From Urophycis tenuis (taxonomy: Eukaryota; Chordata; Actinopteri; Gadiformes; Phycidae), in assembly GCA_036785325.1 (NCBI GenBank), contig JAXIVH010000017.1, positions 3,032,961 through 3,096,960 of the forward strand: a stretch of DNA of 64,000 nucleotides, read 5' to 3'. How positions within the stretch are numbered: position 1 is the stretch's first letter; each line of letters opens with the position of its first letter. A program made the translations under genes and the position numbers. Below are positions 41,640 through 57,150 of this stretch, piece by piece. The notes beneath the pieces were generated by a model. That model was not told where the DNA came from. It saw only the letters and a program-made list of their open reading frames with translations, and searched no databases.

Positions 41640-42226
41640 CAGTGGTTCTTAACCTGGGTTCGATCGAGCCCCGGGGATTCATTGAGTCACTCTCAGGGGT
41701 TCGGCAGGTGTCAAGACCAGAGGTGATTTCTCTAAGACTGCAAGCGAAGCTCAGCTTCCCCTAAAATGTCATTTCTACCCGGACGCTGAGTGTCTCTGGG
41801 GGTGCATGGAGCTGTGGGCGGGCCTCGGCCGGCCTGGACGCTGAGCTTCCGCATGATGATAGGAGGATCAGTCGTTTTGATTGACAGCCATTTTGAGATA
41901 TAAAACCGTCACTTCAGCTTTGGCCCGCAGTGTTTCCAACTTGTCGCTATATTCAACGAGAGATTTCAGAAGCCCCCCAGTGATTTTTATTTTATTTAAT
42001 AAAGTGATTAGCAACAAATCTAGCATTCTTAGAGAATTGCCTGCCTCCCCCATATTACTTGATATGGCGGAACACTCTCTACTGTCCACTTCACAGTATG
42101 ACACGATCAGAACACACCCTTAGATAAATTGCCTCTGTTCTTTCCTCTGTTCCCCTGCCGAACCCGGCCCTGAGAGTGACTCAGCAAACCCCTGGGGTTC
42201 GATCAAGCCCAGGTTAAGAACCACTG
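41640..42226. mobile_element. hAT-type non-autonomous element (MITE) with long TIRs
   Basis: Left end CAGTGGTTCTTAACCTGGGT then TCGATCGAGCCCCGGGG; right end CCCAGGTTAAGAACCACTG, its inverted match. The arms pair over about 70 bp, including TGAGTCACTCTCAGGG against its complement. The CAGTGGTTCTTAACC terminus is typical of hAT elements. Flanking 8-bp sequences (CTTTATTA, GCCTAGAC) do not match, so the target-site duplication is lost or the ends are slightly off. No transposase is encoded. Confidence 0.88.
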
Positions 42227-44418
<2,192 letters not shown>

Positions 44419-44781
44419 TGTCATCCCGGTGGGCGTGGTCACTCATGCTAATCCGGTAGTTCGGCAGCAGGCGCACCTGCTCTTCATCAACCATTCAACC
44501 CCTGCAAACATATACTTCGGCTCTCCTTCCAGACTTCGTCTGATTGTCCGTCAATCATAATGAACCAGCTGCCAGCCTACCACTCTCGGATTGCCAGCAA
44601 CCTGCCTACTACCACTTCTCCACTCCATGCTTCATCTGCTACCTGCCCTTTGTCCATCCTCCACCTTCACCCACTCGGAACCATCCGACATTACTCCTCT
44701 GTTATCATACCATTAAACTATGTTTACTACTCAGTTTGACTGTGTTCTGCATTTGGTCTCCCCAACTCTGAAACCGTAACA
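44419..44781 (+). mobile_element. Probable solo LTR of a retrotransposon
   Basis: Begins TGTCATCCCGGTGGGCG and ends CTGAAACCGTAACA, giving the 5'-TGT...ACA-3' ends usual for LTRs, 363 bp long. Near the 3' side ATTAAACTATG resembles a poly(A) signal, followed by CTGTGTTCTGCATTTGGTCT, a type of end common in fish Gypsy LTRs. The matching partner LTR and internal genes are absent from the window. The five-base flanks (AAATC, CTAGC) do not match. Confidence 0.45.
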
Positions 44782-44959
44782 CTAGCGCCCTCTATTGACC
44801 CACCGCCGCTGGTTACATAGCTGCTATGTCTGTTCTACCTCCGTGAGCATCTCCCTCTGCTCTACTTATTCATTACCCATTATTCATTAGTCGTAGCCAC
44901 TTAAGTAAATCGCCCACCTTATTTTATTCTTTTATTTCATTTCGTTTTTTGCTTTGGAC

Positions 44960-45070
44960 TTTTAATAGGCCTATGCAAAGTTGAGTTCACACGAGCAACA
45001 AGAATTTCACTGCGGGTAATGATGTACGTTGTTATCTAGTATGTGACAATGAACTCGAAACTTGTATCTA
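44960..45070 (+). mobile_element. Possible LINE 3' tail remnant
   Basis: CAAGAATTTCACTGCGGGTA and TGTGACAATGAACTCGAAAC resemble the conserved 3' tail of fish non-LTR elements. Only the tail is present. Confidence 0.35.
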
Positions 45071-45118
45071 TAGGCCTATAAAACATGACTTGGTTAGTCC
45101 ACTTTACCTCAAAACGAT

Positions 45119-45144
45119 GCCCCCCCCCCCCCCCCCCCCCCCCC
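45119..45144. repeat. Poly-C tract
   Basis: About 24 consecutive C residues, then CCACCC units to 45158; the complementary strand is a potential G-quadruplex. Confidence 0.9.
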
Positions 45145-45499
45145 ACCCCCCCACCCTCAAAAGAACGTTATTTATGTACATATAAGTAGAGATACTAATT
45201 TTCTCGAAGATAAAGAATATCCTATTAACATTTGGTCCTCGTTATTTATTTCCTCCACTTTGGGGTTTTGGTCTCCAATCTCTAATTCGGTACGCCACTT
45301 GGTGACGCCACTTCGCACAAAGTATTTCTCCCTAGAATAATAAGAAGTCAATTGATTATTTGATTGATTATCATTAAAAGTTACACAGTATAGCTGTATT
45401 ATAATATCTGAGGCAAATCCGCTATCCACATCTTGACACCAATAATTAAGCTTCAGGGTCTACAATAACTTCAGTTTTCCAAGACTGTTATTGTTCACC

Positions 45500-46108
45500 A
45501 CCACAGATCACCACCCATTATAGGTGGGTTAGGTGGGTTGTGGTTATGGTTAAGTTGGTTAGGGTAAGATTTCGGGTTAGGTGGGTAAGGGTTAGTTTTC
45601 GGGTTAAATGGGTTAGGGTTAGGTGGCACACCCAACATTACCCGCCCCCCGGCAGGTTATTTAGCGCGAAAAGCACTGACGAGTGTTGACGTTTACCGGA
45701 AACCGTCATAAGCACGTGACGGCCTTTTGGCCTTAAGTGGGCGGTCCTTATCACCGCTCTCTGTATTTTATTGGTCTGCGTAGTTGAAGGGCTGATGTCA
45801 AACTGTATGCATGTAAGACCATTTGTTATTGGGCAAAGGACTTTTTAAAACCTCGTGTCATTGGTTGGAGGTATGTAGGCCGTTTGTCCCGCCCACTAAA
45901 TCTCGTTCGGCTTCCCTCCGCCAGCGGTGTGTCTTTCCTGGTGTCGGCCAGAACCGTGGAATGACACTGGTTTATATCACTGGTTCACATCGGGTTTACA
46001 TCCCTGGTTTGCATCGGGCTGAGGGGTCGCCCTGACGACTTGGAAGCGTGAAGTTGGTTCGGCTGAACATTCACTGGTCCTCTAACCCAAACCCTGCCTG
46101 GTCTCCCG
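45500..46108. promoter_or_regulatory. zmynd19 upstream region with GGTTAG repeats
   Basis: Degenerate GGTTAGG/GGGTTAG units at 45528-45632, then GC-rich sequence with GCGCGAAAA (E2F-like, about 45664) and CACGTG (about 45714). No TATA box seen. Likely contains the promoter and 5' UTR of zmynd19; boundaries are not certain. Confidence 0.4.
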
Positions 46109-49100
46109 ATGTCGGATTTCAAGCTCGGGATCGTTCGGCTTGGCCGAGTGGCCGGGAAGGTGAGCGGAACCGGGCGGCCATGTGCGGCAGGAGGCCCGTC
46201 GGAACCAGACTTGCTAACCCTAATCTAACTAACCCTGACGAACCCTAACCACACGGAGTCGTAACCGGGCGGCCATGTGCGGCGTGAGGCCCGTTGGCAC
46301 GAGACTCGCTAACCCTAACCAGACTTACCAACGCTAACCAGCCGCCCGGAGTGTGAGAGCTGACGGAGACAGGCGTGACACGTGTTTGATAATGTGTTTG
46401 ATAATGTGTTTTAATAATGTGTTAAATAATGTTAATAACGTTGGCTAGCTATATAGCAAGTTAGGTTAGCGAGTTAACCCTTCAAATAATCCATGTGGTC
46501 CAAGGGAATAACAGCCATGGACACAGGAACCACCAGCGCCTGGTATGTAGTGGGATGAACATGTAGAAAACCTACTGCTTCATCCTGGAGCACTAACCCT
46601 AACCTCATGTTTGCAGTTAACTGGAAGTGGACGTTAGCTGCCACGCTAGCTGCATGGACATGCTAACCCCGCACTGCTGTGGGTTAGGGTTAGTACGGTT
46701 AGGGCTAACCTTAACCTGATCACTCAGTGAACCTGGGACCCCACTGGGTCTTTTTCTGCATAGTCACAAAGCAGTGCTTGATCTCGCCTCCATTGGGTAC
46801 CCGCCGACTGGCTTCTCATCGAAGCTGCAGAATGGTCTCCAATGCTCCTCGGTCGTTGTGTTTGCATCGTGTCGATATGTCAGAGCAGCACAACAGAGTA
46901 CCACAACAACACAATAGAGCAACACAACACAACAGACACAACAACACACCAGAGCAGCACAACAGAGTAACGCAACACAACAGAGCAAAACAACAGAGCA
47001 GCAGAGTAACAGAGTAACACAACAACACAACAGAGCAACGCAACACAACAGAAACACACAGAGTAACAGTACCACAACAGAGCAACGCAACACAGCAGAG
47101 CAGCACAACAACACAACAGAGCAGCACAACACAACAGAGTAACACCAAGTGCAACATAGCGACGATGTCAACGCAGTGTCAATTTAAGAGCAACAGTTTC
47201 TGCTGCTTCTGTTGTGGATCGTGGACTCTTGACTGAGATGTCTTGCAGTTCATGCACATGTCTCAACTTATTAATATCTCTGAACATTTCCTTAATTTAA
47301 TTATTGGCTAACTATGTAGACTAATACCAATATTGGCATGCCTGCTTTTTTGCAAACTAAGGCATTCAGCTTCTGCCTTCATGAACCGTAGCATTGTGGT
47401 TAACTTGATCAAATTGCGATTCTGCCTAATCAGATGTTTGGTCTGATAGACTGGTCTGACTTTAATATAATTTCTTCTGTCATGCTAGTTAGAGGAACAT
47501 ACACTCTGTAGTCTTGAGTCCCATAAGCAGTGGCAACATCTCAAAAGGTTAACACCTGCTTAATTGGAAAGACAGCAGAAACAATAAGCCAAACAGCACC
47601 TTAGCTAAGAGTAATGGGTGTCATTGTTGACCCCAATGGAACCAAGTGTGAATGATGTGATCATTTACCAAGTGTTTCTTGGCTGTCCTGTGGACATTGA
47701 AACCTTCTAAATGTCACCAGTCAAATATGGCGGACAGTAAGCCAATAGAAGTCTGCGTCTGGTTTTCACAAGAATAGGATCTTCCTCCCTCCCATTGGCT
47801 ACAGATCCCTGTAGGGTCTGTGCACGTGGGTTAGGCTTAGGTCGGGGGTTAAGGTCAGGTCAGAGGTTAGGCTTGGGTCAGAGGTTAGGCTTGGGTCAGA
47901 GGTTAGGCTTAGGTCAGGGGTTAGGTTTAGGGTGAGGTCGGGGGTTAGGGTGAGGTCAGGTGTTAGGGTTAGGCTTAGGGTGAGGTCGGGGGTTAGGGGG
48001 AGGTCGGGGGTCTTGCCCAGCTCTGGCGTAGTGAAAGGCAGTGTTGGTTTCAGGTGTGTGCAGTCCACACACACACACACACACACATTTCCTAACCTGT
48101 GCTGTTTTCCTTTTTCAGACAAAATACACACTGATTGATGAACAGGACATACCTCTGGTGGAGAACTACGCCTTTGAGGTACACTACAAGAGTATACATG
48201 ACCTGTATTCACCAGTGCCTGCATGAAATGATGCACACATTTACCTGACAAGATATTGGGTAGAAGTTGTTATTAATAACTTATTGATGTACATCTCAAA
48301 GTAATAACATTTCTTATTGTGGTGTGGCTGGAATCCTCCTCTTCACCCTGCTGTTAGTGCTCCCTCAGAACACTGTGAGTGTGAGTCCTGGCCACCAGGA
48401 GAACATAGAACATAGAACCCACTCATTAAACCGACCCTGAAGGACATTGCCAGACTACAATGGCAATGGCTTTCATGGAACGTAGTGTTGTGGATGATGC
48501 TGTTCCTCAATACGTCCTCACAACTTTCTGATTCTATCAACCAACTTCTAGGCCCGCATGGAGGTGGACGCAGACGGGAACGGGGCCCACATCTTTGCTT
48601 ATGCCTTCGACATCGGCAAAGGGCGCTGGGCAGGAAGGCCGCTGCACGAGCTGCTCTGGTGAGTGAGCTATTGCTATTGGTTGTCCAGCTGCCCTGATGA
48701 GGGAGCCCTCCTATTGGTTGTCCAGGTGCTCTGGTGAGGGAGCCCTCCTATTGGTTGTCCAGGTGCTCTGGTGAGGGAGCCCTCCTATTGGTTGTCCAGG
48801 TGCCCTGATGAGGGAGCTCTTCTATTGGTTGTCCAGCTGCTCTGGTGAGGGAGCTCTCCTATTGGTTGTCCCGCTGCTCTGTTGAGGGAGCCCTCCTATT
48901 GGTTGGTGGTCTGATTAAGTGGAAGCACTATGGAAGTACTTCATCTGTAATCATTTATCTCACTGTATAGTATCCTAGAGTGGGATTATTAACGTTGCTA
49001 GCTACTGGACTTGTGCTGTGTAGATGGTAATGTGTTTAGAACTACCCTGTTAAGTTTAATGGCTGATCCTGTGCAATGTAATGGTGCATTTAGTTATCCT

Positions 49101-51947
49101 CACTGACAATAATTAGGATGGCAATGATCCATGCCATAATTTATTAGAATTCTTTCTGGAACTCAAACAAACTTTCGAACTGGATATTTGTTTAACTTAA
49201 CTACTACAGCTTGTCCTCACCCTTTTCTCAGAACCTAACAACGAGCCGAGCTGAAGGCAATACTTGACATGTATGACATTGATCTGTTGTTGAAGCACCA
49301 ACAAGATGAGCATCATTAAAGGCTTTGGTTAATGGTATACTGGGATGTACTGGGATGTTATGTACTGGGCTGTACCTGGCTGTACCTGGATGTACTGGGA
49401 TGTAGGATCTCCACCAGAGCTTCCACGGGTTCACGTGGGGTGCAACACGGAAACCTTAAACCTTTTTCACTCTCCCTCTGGCACAACATCTGCATGCTGT
49501 GTATTTACAGTATAACAAGCTGTTAGTTTGGCTTAACCAGCTCAGTTGATCATCCTCCACATACGGCGAGAGAGATAGAAACAAGACTGCATGAGCTGAA
49601 TGCATTTGAAAGATGTGTCAAAAACAAGTCGTTTGTCCTTGGTGTTTACATGGCATCTTGTTGTGTTGACTGAATATATACTTGATGGAACCCTTCGTGC
49701 AATTAGTCATTGAATTTAGTTTTGCCACTCATCAGTTGTCTTAAATTATCATTGAACCCGTCCTCAAGTCTTTAACATTGAGTATATTAATGTACACTAA
49801 TGTACCGCAAAATGCCAAAGGTCTCATCACAAAAGGTTTCATGCTTATTTTTTGCAAGTGTCAGAGCAGTGCACCTGACGTGTAACGAGAGATACTAAAT
49901 GGGCCGCACACAAATTTCCCCAACCGATGGTGTGAACCCGGCGCTGTACGCTGTAGAGTGAGGTGTGGCCCTAACGACATCTCCACGCCATGCTTGTGGC
50001 GCGGGTTGGGGCTTGACGGGAGATCTACCTTTCTACACCCTCAGGGAGAAACACAGAGGAGGCATCGCCCCCAGTTTCCAAGTGGTTCACATAAACTCGG
50101 TCACCGTGGACAATCGCCTTGACAACCTGCGCCTGGTACCCGTGGGCTGGAGCCCGAAGCCGGAGGAGATCTCCAGCAAGCAGAGGTATTCACTCACGGC
50201 CCGGTGTAGTGGGAGGGTGAGGGTTGGTGCCAAGCTAACCCTCACGACCTGGTGTAGTGCATGACCGGGTTGGGGTTAGTACCGGGCATCCTTCTGAGAC
50301 GCATGCAGCCAGCAACAGATCTGTGTCGTTTCGGTCTGCTGCTATGTGCTGATGACCCTCCCACCTCAGGTTCACGAAGGGCGCGTTATTCGATGCTTTA
50401 TATGTAGGCACGAGTGTAAAGCTTTACAGTGGGTATTGTAAAGCTTTACAATCAGCGTAGTAAGAAGTGCGTAGAAACGTCTCCATGGCTACTCGCGGTA
50501 AATATCGCCCCAAATCGGTTGGGGCGGCAGTAGCCCAGCGGGTAGAGCGGGTGGACAGAGCGGGTCGTCCGCTCACCGTAGGGTCGGTAGTTAGATCCCC
50601 TTGATCTTCCTCCTCCAACTGTCCACATGTCGAACCCCACAAATGTAGTGATTGTAAGTCGCTTTGGACAAAAGCGTATGCTAAATGCCCCCTTAAGGCT
50701 GAGTTATGCTTCAGCGTAGGGTTTACGTAGTGATCACGCAATGGCCACGCAGTTGCTTGGACGCAGTCATGAGACCGTGATGGTTCTGCGTGGGGTTTAC
50801 GTGTCAAAATGCAATCCAATGCCACACCGGTAGAGGGACCAGAATGACCATTCTGGTCATTACATACGGATTACTAGCGAGTAAAAAAAAGTTTAAAGGA
50901 ATGAAGGCAAAAGTTATATATATGTTGTCGGCAATCAGTCAAAGCATTTATTACACCGTAGCGGTGTGGAAACTGGAAAAGCCATCTCCAGCGAATGTAG
51001 TTCGCGGACCAATCACAGCCAAAGCCGCTGCGTTGGTGTTGCGTCGCCTCGCCGCGCGTCTAGGATTTTTGGGAGGTACACGTCAGGCCCTTGCGTTGCA
51101 TGCAAGGGGGGGACGTAAAGGGTCCGTAACCCCCTGGCGTTGCGTCAACGCGGAAGCATAAATGAAGCATAACCCAGCCTTTAAATAGTGACCCCACTCC
51201 TACTTTATGTCCGGCGGAGATGGCTAACCCGTTTTTCAACGCGCCGGGGGTGAGTGTGTGACACGATGAGTGAGTGATAACCGACACTACATGTCGTCTT
51301 TGTCTCTGGTCCCCAGGGAGCAGTCCCTGTACTGGCTGGCCATCCAGCAGGTCCCCGCAGACCCAGTGGAGGAGCAGTACCTGGAGCTGAGCCGCACGCG
51401 CTACTACAACGCCAACGGAGAGCTGGTGGAGGAGGAGGAGTGCTCCTGCACCTACTACGAGTGTCACTACCCACCCTGCTCACTGATCGAGAGGAGGGTA
51501 CGCTCTCAACCTCACCCCTCACCCCTCACCCACACCCCCTCCCTCACCCCCTCCCTCACCCACACCCCTCACCCACACCCCTCACCCACACCCCATACCC
51601 ACACCCCCTCCCTCACCCTCACCCCCACCCTCACCCCCCTCCCTCACCCCCTCCCTCTGTTTCTGAAGAGGGAAACTGGAACATCAGATTTATGGGCATG
51701 GAAACTGGGTTGTATAACAATCCTTCTGGCCTTTGTTTTGTATTTGTTCTTGTGTGCCACATTTGGATTTAATTGTGTTGGTCAAATTGTTACCAGCTCA
51801 AAGTAATTTAAATCAAATGAGCCGTGGAAAGCTTTTTATTAGATCGAAGATTAATCTTATTGTGTTAAGTATACTAACCCTTTGTGTGTATATATTTATA
51901 GATATATACTGTGTATATATATCAATGTAGATAGATATATACTGTAC

Positions 51948-51993
<46 letters not shown>

Positions 51994-52401
51994 TTTAATG
52001 ATCCCTGAGGGAAATTGCATATACACGTATATAGAGGGTGTCCAAGGATCCCGATCTCAGTTGGAGCCATGAGGTTAACATCTGTCAACGTTTGTAACAT
52101 CTGTGTCCTCCTCGATCACGTCATGTGATCCACAGATGGATGGCTAGGAATTAGCATTAGCAACGTGTCATCAGCACAGCGTGCACTCTCCTAACCCCGC
52201 CTCCTCTTTGGCCCCCCCCCCCTTCCGCTGACCCCGCCGCCCCCCCCCCCCCTACAGCTGAGGGAGTTCAACATCTGTGGGCGGTGCCAGGTGGCCCGGT
52301 ACTGCGGCTCCCAGTGCCAGCAGCGGGACTGGCCGGCCCACAAGAAGCAGTGCCGCGAGCGGAAGCGGGCGCTGGCGCTGGAGTCGGACCCGGAGCGGTG
52401 A
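46109..52401 (+). CDS. zmynd19: Zinc finger MYND-type containing 19
   Basis: Small MYND-domain protein, known in mammals to bind the MCH receptor 1 tail (MIZIP). Six exons: 46109-46159, 48119-48178, 48552-48658, 50045-50185, 51317-51497, 52258-52401; they join in phase to 227 residues, exactly the human length. Segments: MSDFKLGIVRLGRVAGK, TKYTLIDEQDIPLVENYAFE, ARMEVDADGNGAHIFAYAFD, GFQVVH-like FQVVHINSVTVDNRLDNLRL. The C-terminal MYND finger has ligands Cys169, Cys174, Cys187, Cys190, Cys196, Cys200, His208 and Cys212 (RYCGSQCQQRDWPAHKKQC). The start ATG gives the family N-terminus. Intron 1 is 2 kb and repeat-rich; the exon 3 donor lies inside a 37-bp minisatellite. Confidence 0.98.
46880..47160. 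repeat. AC-rich minisatellite, zmynd19 intron 1
   Basis: Irregular repeats of CAGAGCARCACAACACAA with variable unit length. Open in several minus-strand frames (Cys/Leu-rich) only because of the repeat. Confidence 0.88.
47826..48012. repeat. GGTTAG/GGTCAG-type minisatellite, zmynd19 intron 1
   Basis: About ten units of GTTAGGCTTGGGTCAGAG and relatives, ending about 100 bp before exon 2. It is telomere-like in composition but not (TTAGGG)n. Confidence 0.85.
48651..48905. repeat. 37-bp minisatellite spanning zmynd19 exon 3 donor
   Basis: The unit CAGGTGCTCTGGTGAGGGAG + CCCTCCTATTGGTTGTC is repeated six times after the exon. The array starts with the last eight exon bases CTGCTCTG and the true donor GTGAGT. 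Three downstream copies keep CTCTG/GTGAG; the others have GATGAG or GTTGAG. Each unit also carries TTGTCCAG, acceptor-like. Using a downstream donor would read TGG TGA, an immediate stop. Confidence 0.95.
50520..50690 (+). mobile_element. tRNA-derived SINE (family A), zmynd19 intron 4
   Basis: Head GGGGCGGCAGTAGCCCAGCG, body ACATGTCGAACCCCACAAATG and tail GTAAGTCGCTTTGGACAAAA then GCGTATGCTAAATGCCC. It is directly followed by the MITE copy 2, so one element probably lies next to or within the target of the other. Confidence 0.88.
50692..51187 (-). mobile_element. MITE-like DNA element, copy 2
   Basis: Opposite orientation to 6114-6615. The ends AAGGCTGAGTTATGCTTCAG and (right) GAAGCATAACCCAGCCTTTAA form inverted repeats bordered by TTAA-like bases. 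This copy keeps both termini and is the better reference for the element. No protein encoded. Confidence 0.72.
51505..51660. repeat. CACCC-rich minisatellite after zmynd19 exon 5
   Basis: CTCACCCACACCCCT-type units starting about eight bases after the exon 5 donor (GTACGC). Confidence 0.92.
51950..51991. repeat. (TA)n microsatellite with LINE tail, zmynd19 intron 5
   Basis: About 20 TA units followed at 51992 by ACTTTAATGATCCCTGAGGG, the LINE-type tail also seen near 8020. Confidence 0.85.
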
Positions 52402-54445
<2,044 letters not shown>

Positions 54446-55543
54446 AAGTTTGATTTGTGGGTTAGGATAAGTGCTACGGTCACCAAACGGAGGGTGTTGT
54501 AAACACACTTTCCACAGAGGTGGCACCGTAGGACAAGCTCGTACCGCTAACTATGTCTCTTCCCCTTGCTCCTCCGGGGCCCCTGGTCCAGTGTACTGGA
54601 CCGGAGAGGTGCAGACCAATAGTTAGTGTGATGACCGACGCCTCTGTGAAAAGCATCTGTTGTCATTTAATGAACTGGGGAGTTAGTGCCGCTCATTAAA
54701 TAGCCTCTGCAGTTTACGAGTCATGAAGGACATGAAGGAGATCTGATTGTGTATGCCCATTACATAAAAAATACAAACTCCACACTATTATTGTTTTGTA
54801 TTACACAGTAGGTGCATCATATTATTGAATCGATAATCACCAAATCACATTTATAATTGCGGTCATAATCGTGCACCCTGGGGGTTACAAGTAACCTGCA
54901 TTAGGATTTGTGAAATGTTTGAAAGTGAATGTGACTGAATGCACCTGGTGGTGCATGGCTCCGTGAGCATTCAGCAAGCATGCACAACAGATGTGATTTT
55001 GCCTTCACACCATTTAGCGTTGTCTAAGGTGTACCTTGCATTTGATCACATGTGCAGGCATGTTATTCTGGCGGGGTCCACAGGTATCAAATCTAGTGTT
55101 TGAGAGAAAGAAAGTGGGATCAACCCACTACATTTACAGCTCAGAAGGCAAGGCCGGGCTTACAATCCTGAGTCCCAGTTTTTACTCAGAAATGTCCCGA
55201 TATATGCCAATATATAGGAATATAATATTAAATCATTAATCCCAAGCAATCTCGCTGTCTATATCTAAAATCCCAAACTGACCGATGTCACCTCGAATTT
55301 CTTGAGGGCCTGCTATTGTGAGCGAAGAGTGCCTGTCGTGTGTCCTCCACGGCGCTAGGCGTCGCTCGCCGTCTCCCCTGCCTCCCTCCGCGCGTCCCTT
55401 GGTGTGTCTTGCTTGTGTGTTTGTGTGTGTTGTTGGCGTCAAACATTTCGTAACATTATTCTGGTTAGGTTAGGTTTGATTTGCCCTATGCTGTTGTCAC
55501 TCCGCAGATTTTTTCAAAGAGACTTTGCAACGACGGTGGCCAA
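54446..55543. promoter_or_regulatory. Intergenic and tmem141 upstream region
   Basis: No gene recognised. The last 200 bases, with a TTGGTGTGTC run and an A/T-poor stretch, probably contain the tmem141 promoter and 5' UTR. No TATA box or distinctive motif found. Confidence 0.4.
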
Positions 55544-56705
55544 ATGGTGAATATCGGACTGAGGAAAGTAGACGATGCCCTGGCTGCTCAACATCCTGTG
55601 GGTACAATAGTTCTGTGTTCATTAGTAGACTACTGACCCATCACACTGACTGATCATTAAGTGTAAAGTACTGATAAATCACACTGATCACTAAATGTAC
55701 ATGAGTAAACTACTGATCAATAAGGTTTGAATAAGGTTCAAAATGATCAACGAGGAGAAATACCTCGTAGGTGCAAACCTACTTGGCAATCAAGTTCTTC
55801 TGGGTTCTCAATAAGGCTTTCTGCAGCTCTGCAGCCTCATAATGACATCAGTTAGTTGACAGGCATGACAATATGTTGACAGGTGTTTTCTATTGTCAGG
55901 GTCTCCAACAATATGCCGCTTGTCAGTCGACCGCCTTCATGAAGGGCACCGGGACGTTTTTATTAGGTGAGCCCTCTGATGACCAACCCTAACCCTAAAC
56001 TGTGCTTAATATACACAAGACGCATGGATATTGTCACATTGGCTTTTTATTTTTATTTTATTTTTTATTTTAAACGTGGGATTGCACCGTGACCTCTGAC
56101 CTGTCATGTATTTCCAGGTACCGCTGGGTTTTTTGTTCTTCAAAGGGCATTACAAAAGAGGCTTCCTTATGCACTGCAGTGGAACTTGCTCATTTCATTT
56201 GGTAAGAAATACGTGAAAACCCGTCCCGCCCGGGATTCATTTGACACATTTAAAGACCGCATTACCGTATATTATCGTTTACGTTATGGGCGATATGCGG
56301 TCCAGGTATTACAATAGTACCTCCTTGTAATGAGTGCATCCCGGTGTTCCCAGTGGCCTCGTCGGTAGGGAGCTACGCGGTGACCCGCTGGGAGACCAGG
56401 AAGTGCACTGAGCTGTGGATGATGCTGGAAAACGTGGAGATTCCCGACACATCTTCCCCAAAAGGTAGGAGGGTTATAACAAGAGTATGTGACCGGTTTG
56501 TTGAGCGGCTTCTTTTAAAACAAGTTTACTTACATTTGAGGTTTTCCCGGGAATATGTTTTCAATTAGTGAACATGAAAGGATGATGTCAGTGCTGATCA
56601 GTCATTGGTCGTGAAATCTTTCTCCATCTTGTTTTAATCTTAGTTCTTAACTCGGAGGAACCAGCAGCCCCGAAGACGACTTCATATGGAGATGTGATGG
56701 AGTAG
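55544..56705 (+). CDS. tmem141: Transmembrane protein 141
   Basis: Small two-pass membrane protein of unknown biochemical function. Five exons: 55544-55597, 55900-55966, 56118-56201, 56354-56464, 56644-56705; in phase, 125 residues (human 108). Starts MVNIGLRKVDDALAAQHPGL, then QYAACQSTAFMKG, all near-identical to the TMEM141 family. Predicted membrane segments: residues about 35-50 (GTFLLGTAGFFVLQ) and 60-79 (LQWNLLISFVASSVGSYAVT). The C-terminus is polar and longer than in human. In human TMEM141 lies in 9q34.3 like the genes on either side here. AATAAA at 56849-56854. Confidence 0.96.
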
Positions 56706-56870
56706 CATGGATAATGCTTTTTGTATATAACAATGACCACCCAGCAAGATCTATTTAACTTGTACTTTAGCAGATCAATGTCCCTGCAATACTGCCTTTT
56801 AATGCTATGTTCATTTTGAACTCAAAAAGTGCACAAAAGGTTGGACTCAATAAATCAAGAAACCTACCTC
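56706..56870 (+). other. tmem141: tmem141 3' UTR
   Basis: Short UTR after TAG, with AATAAA at 56849-56854 as the poly(A) signal. Confidence 0.7.
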
Positions 56871-56917
56871 ATTTTGAATGGTCTTTGGTTATACAATTGT
56901 TTCTGATTTAAATACCC

Positions 56918-57150
56918 CCATGCTCTTATTTGTTGTATGTCTTGGCACGTTATAATCGCTCTTTGTAACTTGGCACTTAGTCAGAGATGTTGTAGCAATG
57001 GTTAACCTAGCAGTTGAAATGCTTGACACTTGTTCTGGTGACTTTCTTACTGTATTAGCAGCAATTAAATGTTTCACCATATGACAAATGCACTCTTTGT
57101 AAGTCGCTTTGGATAAAAGTGTCTGCTAAATGCCCTAAATGTAAATGTAA
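56918..57150 (+). mobile_element. SINE-like element (family B)
   Basis: Body CTTTGTAACTTGGCACTTAG, TTGACACTTGTTCTGGTGAC-like segment, and the tail GTAAGTCGCTTTGGATAAAA then GTGTCTGCTAAATGCCC with (TAAATG)n. The best preserved of the three copies at its 3' end. Confidence 0.82.

Noticed and set aside
46880..47160. Cys/Leu-rich minus-strand frames of about 100 codons
   Set aside because: Translation of an AC-rich minisatellite in zmynd19 intron 1; open in several frames at once.
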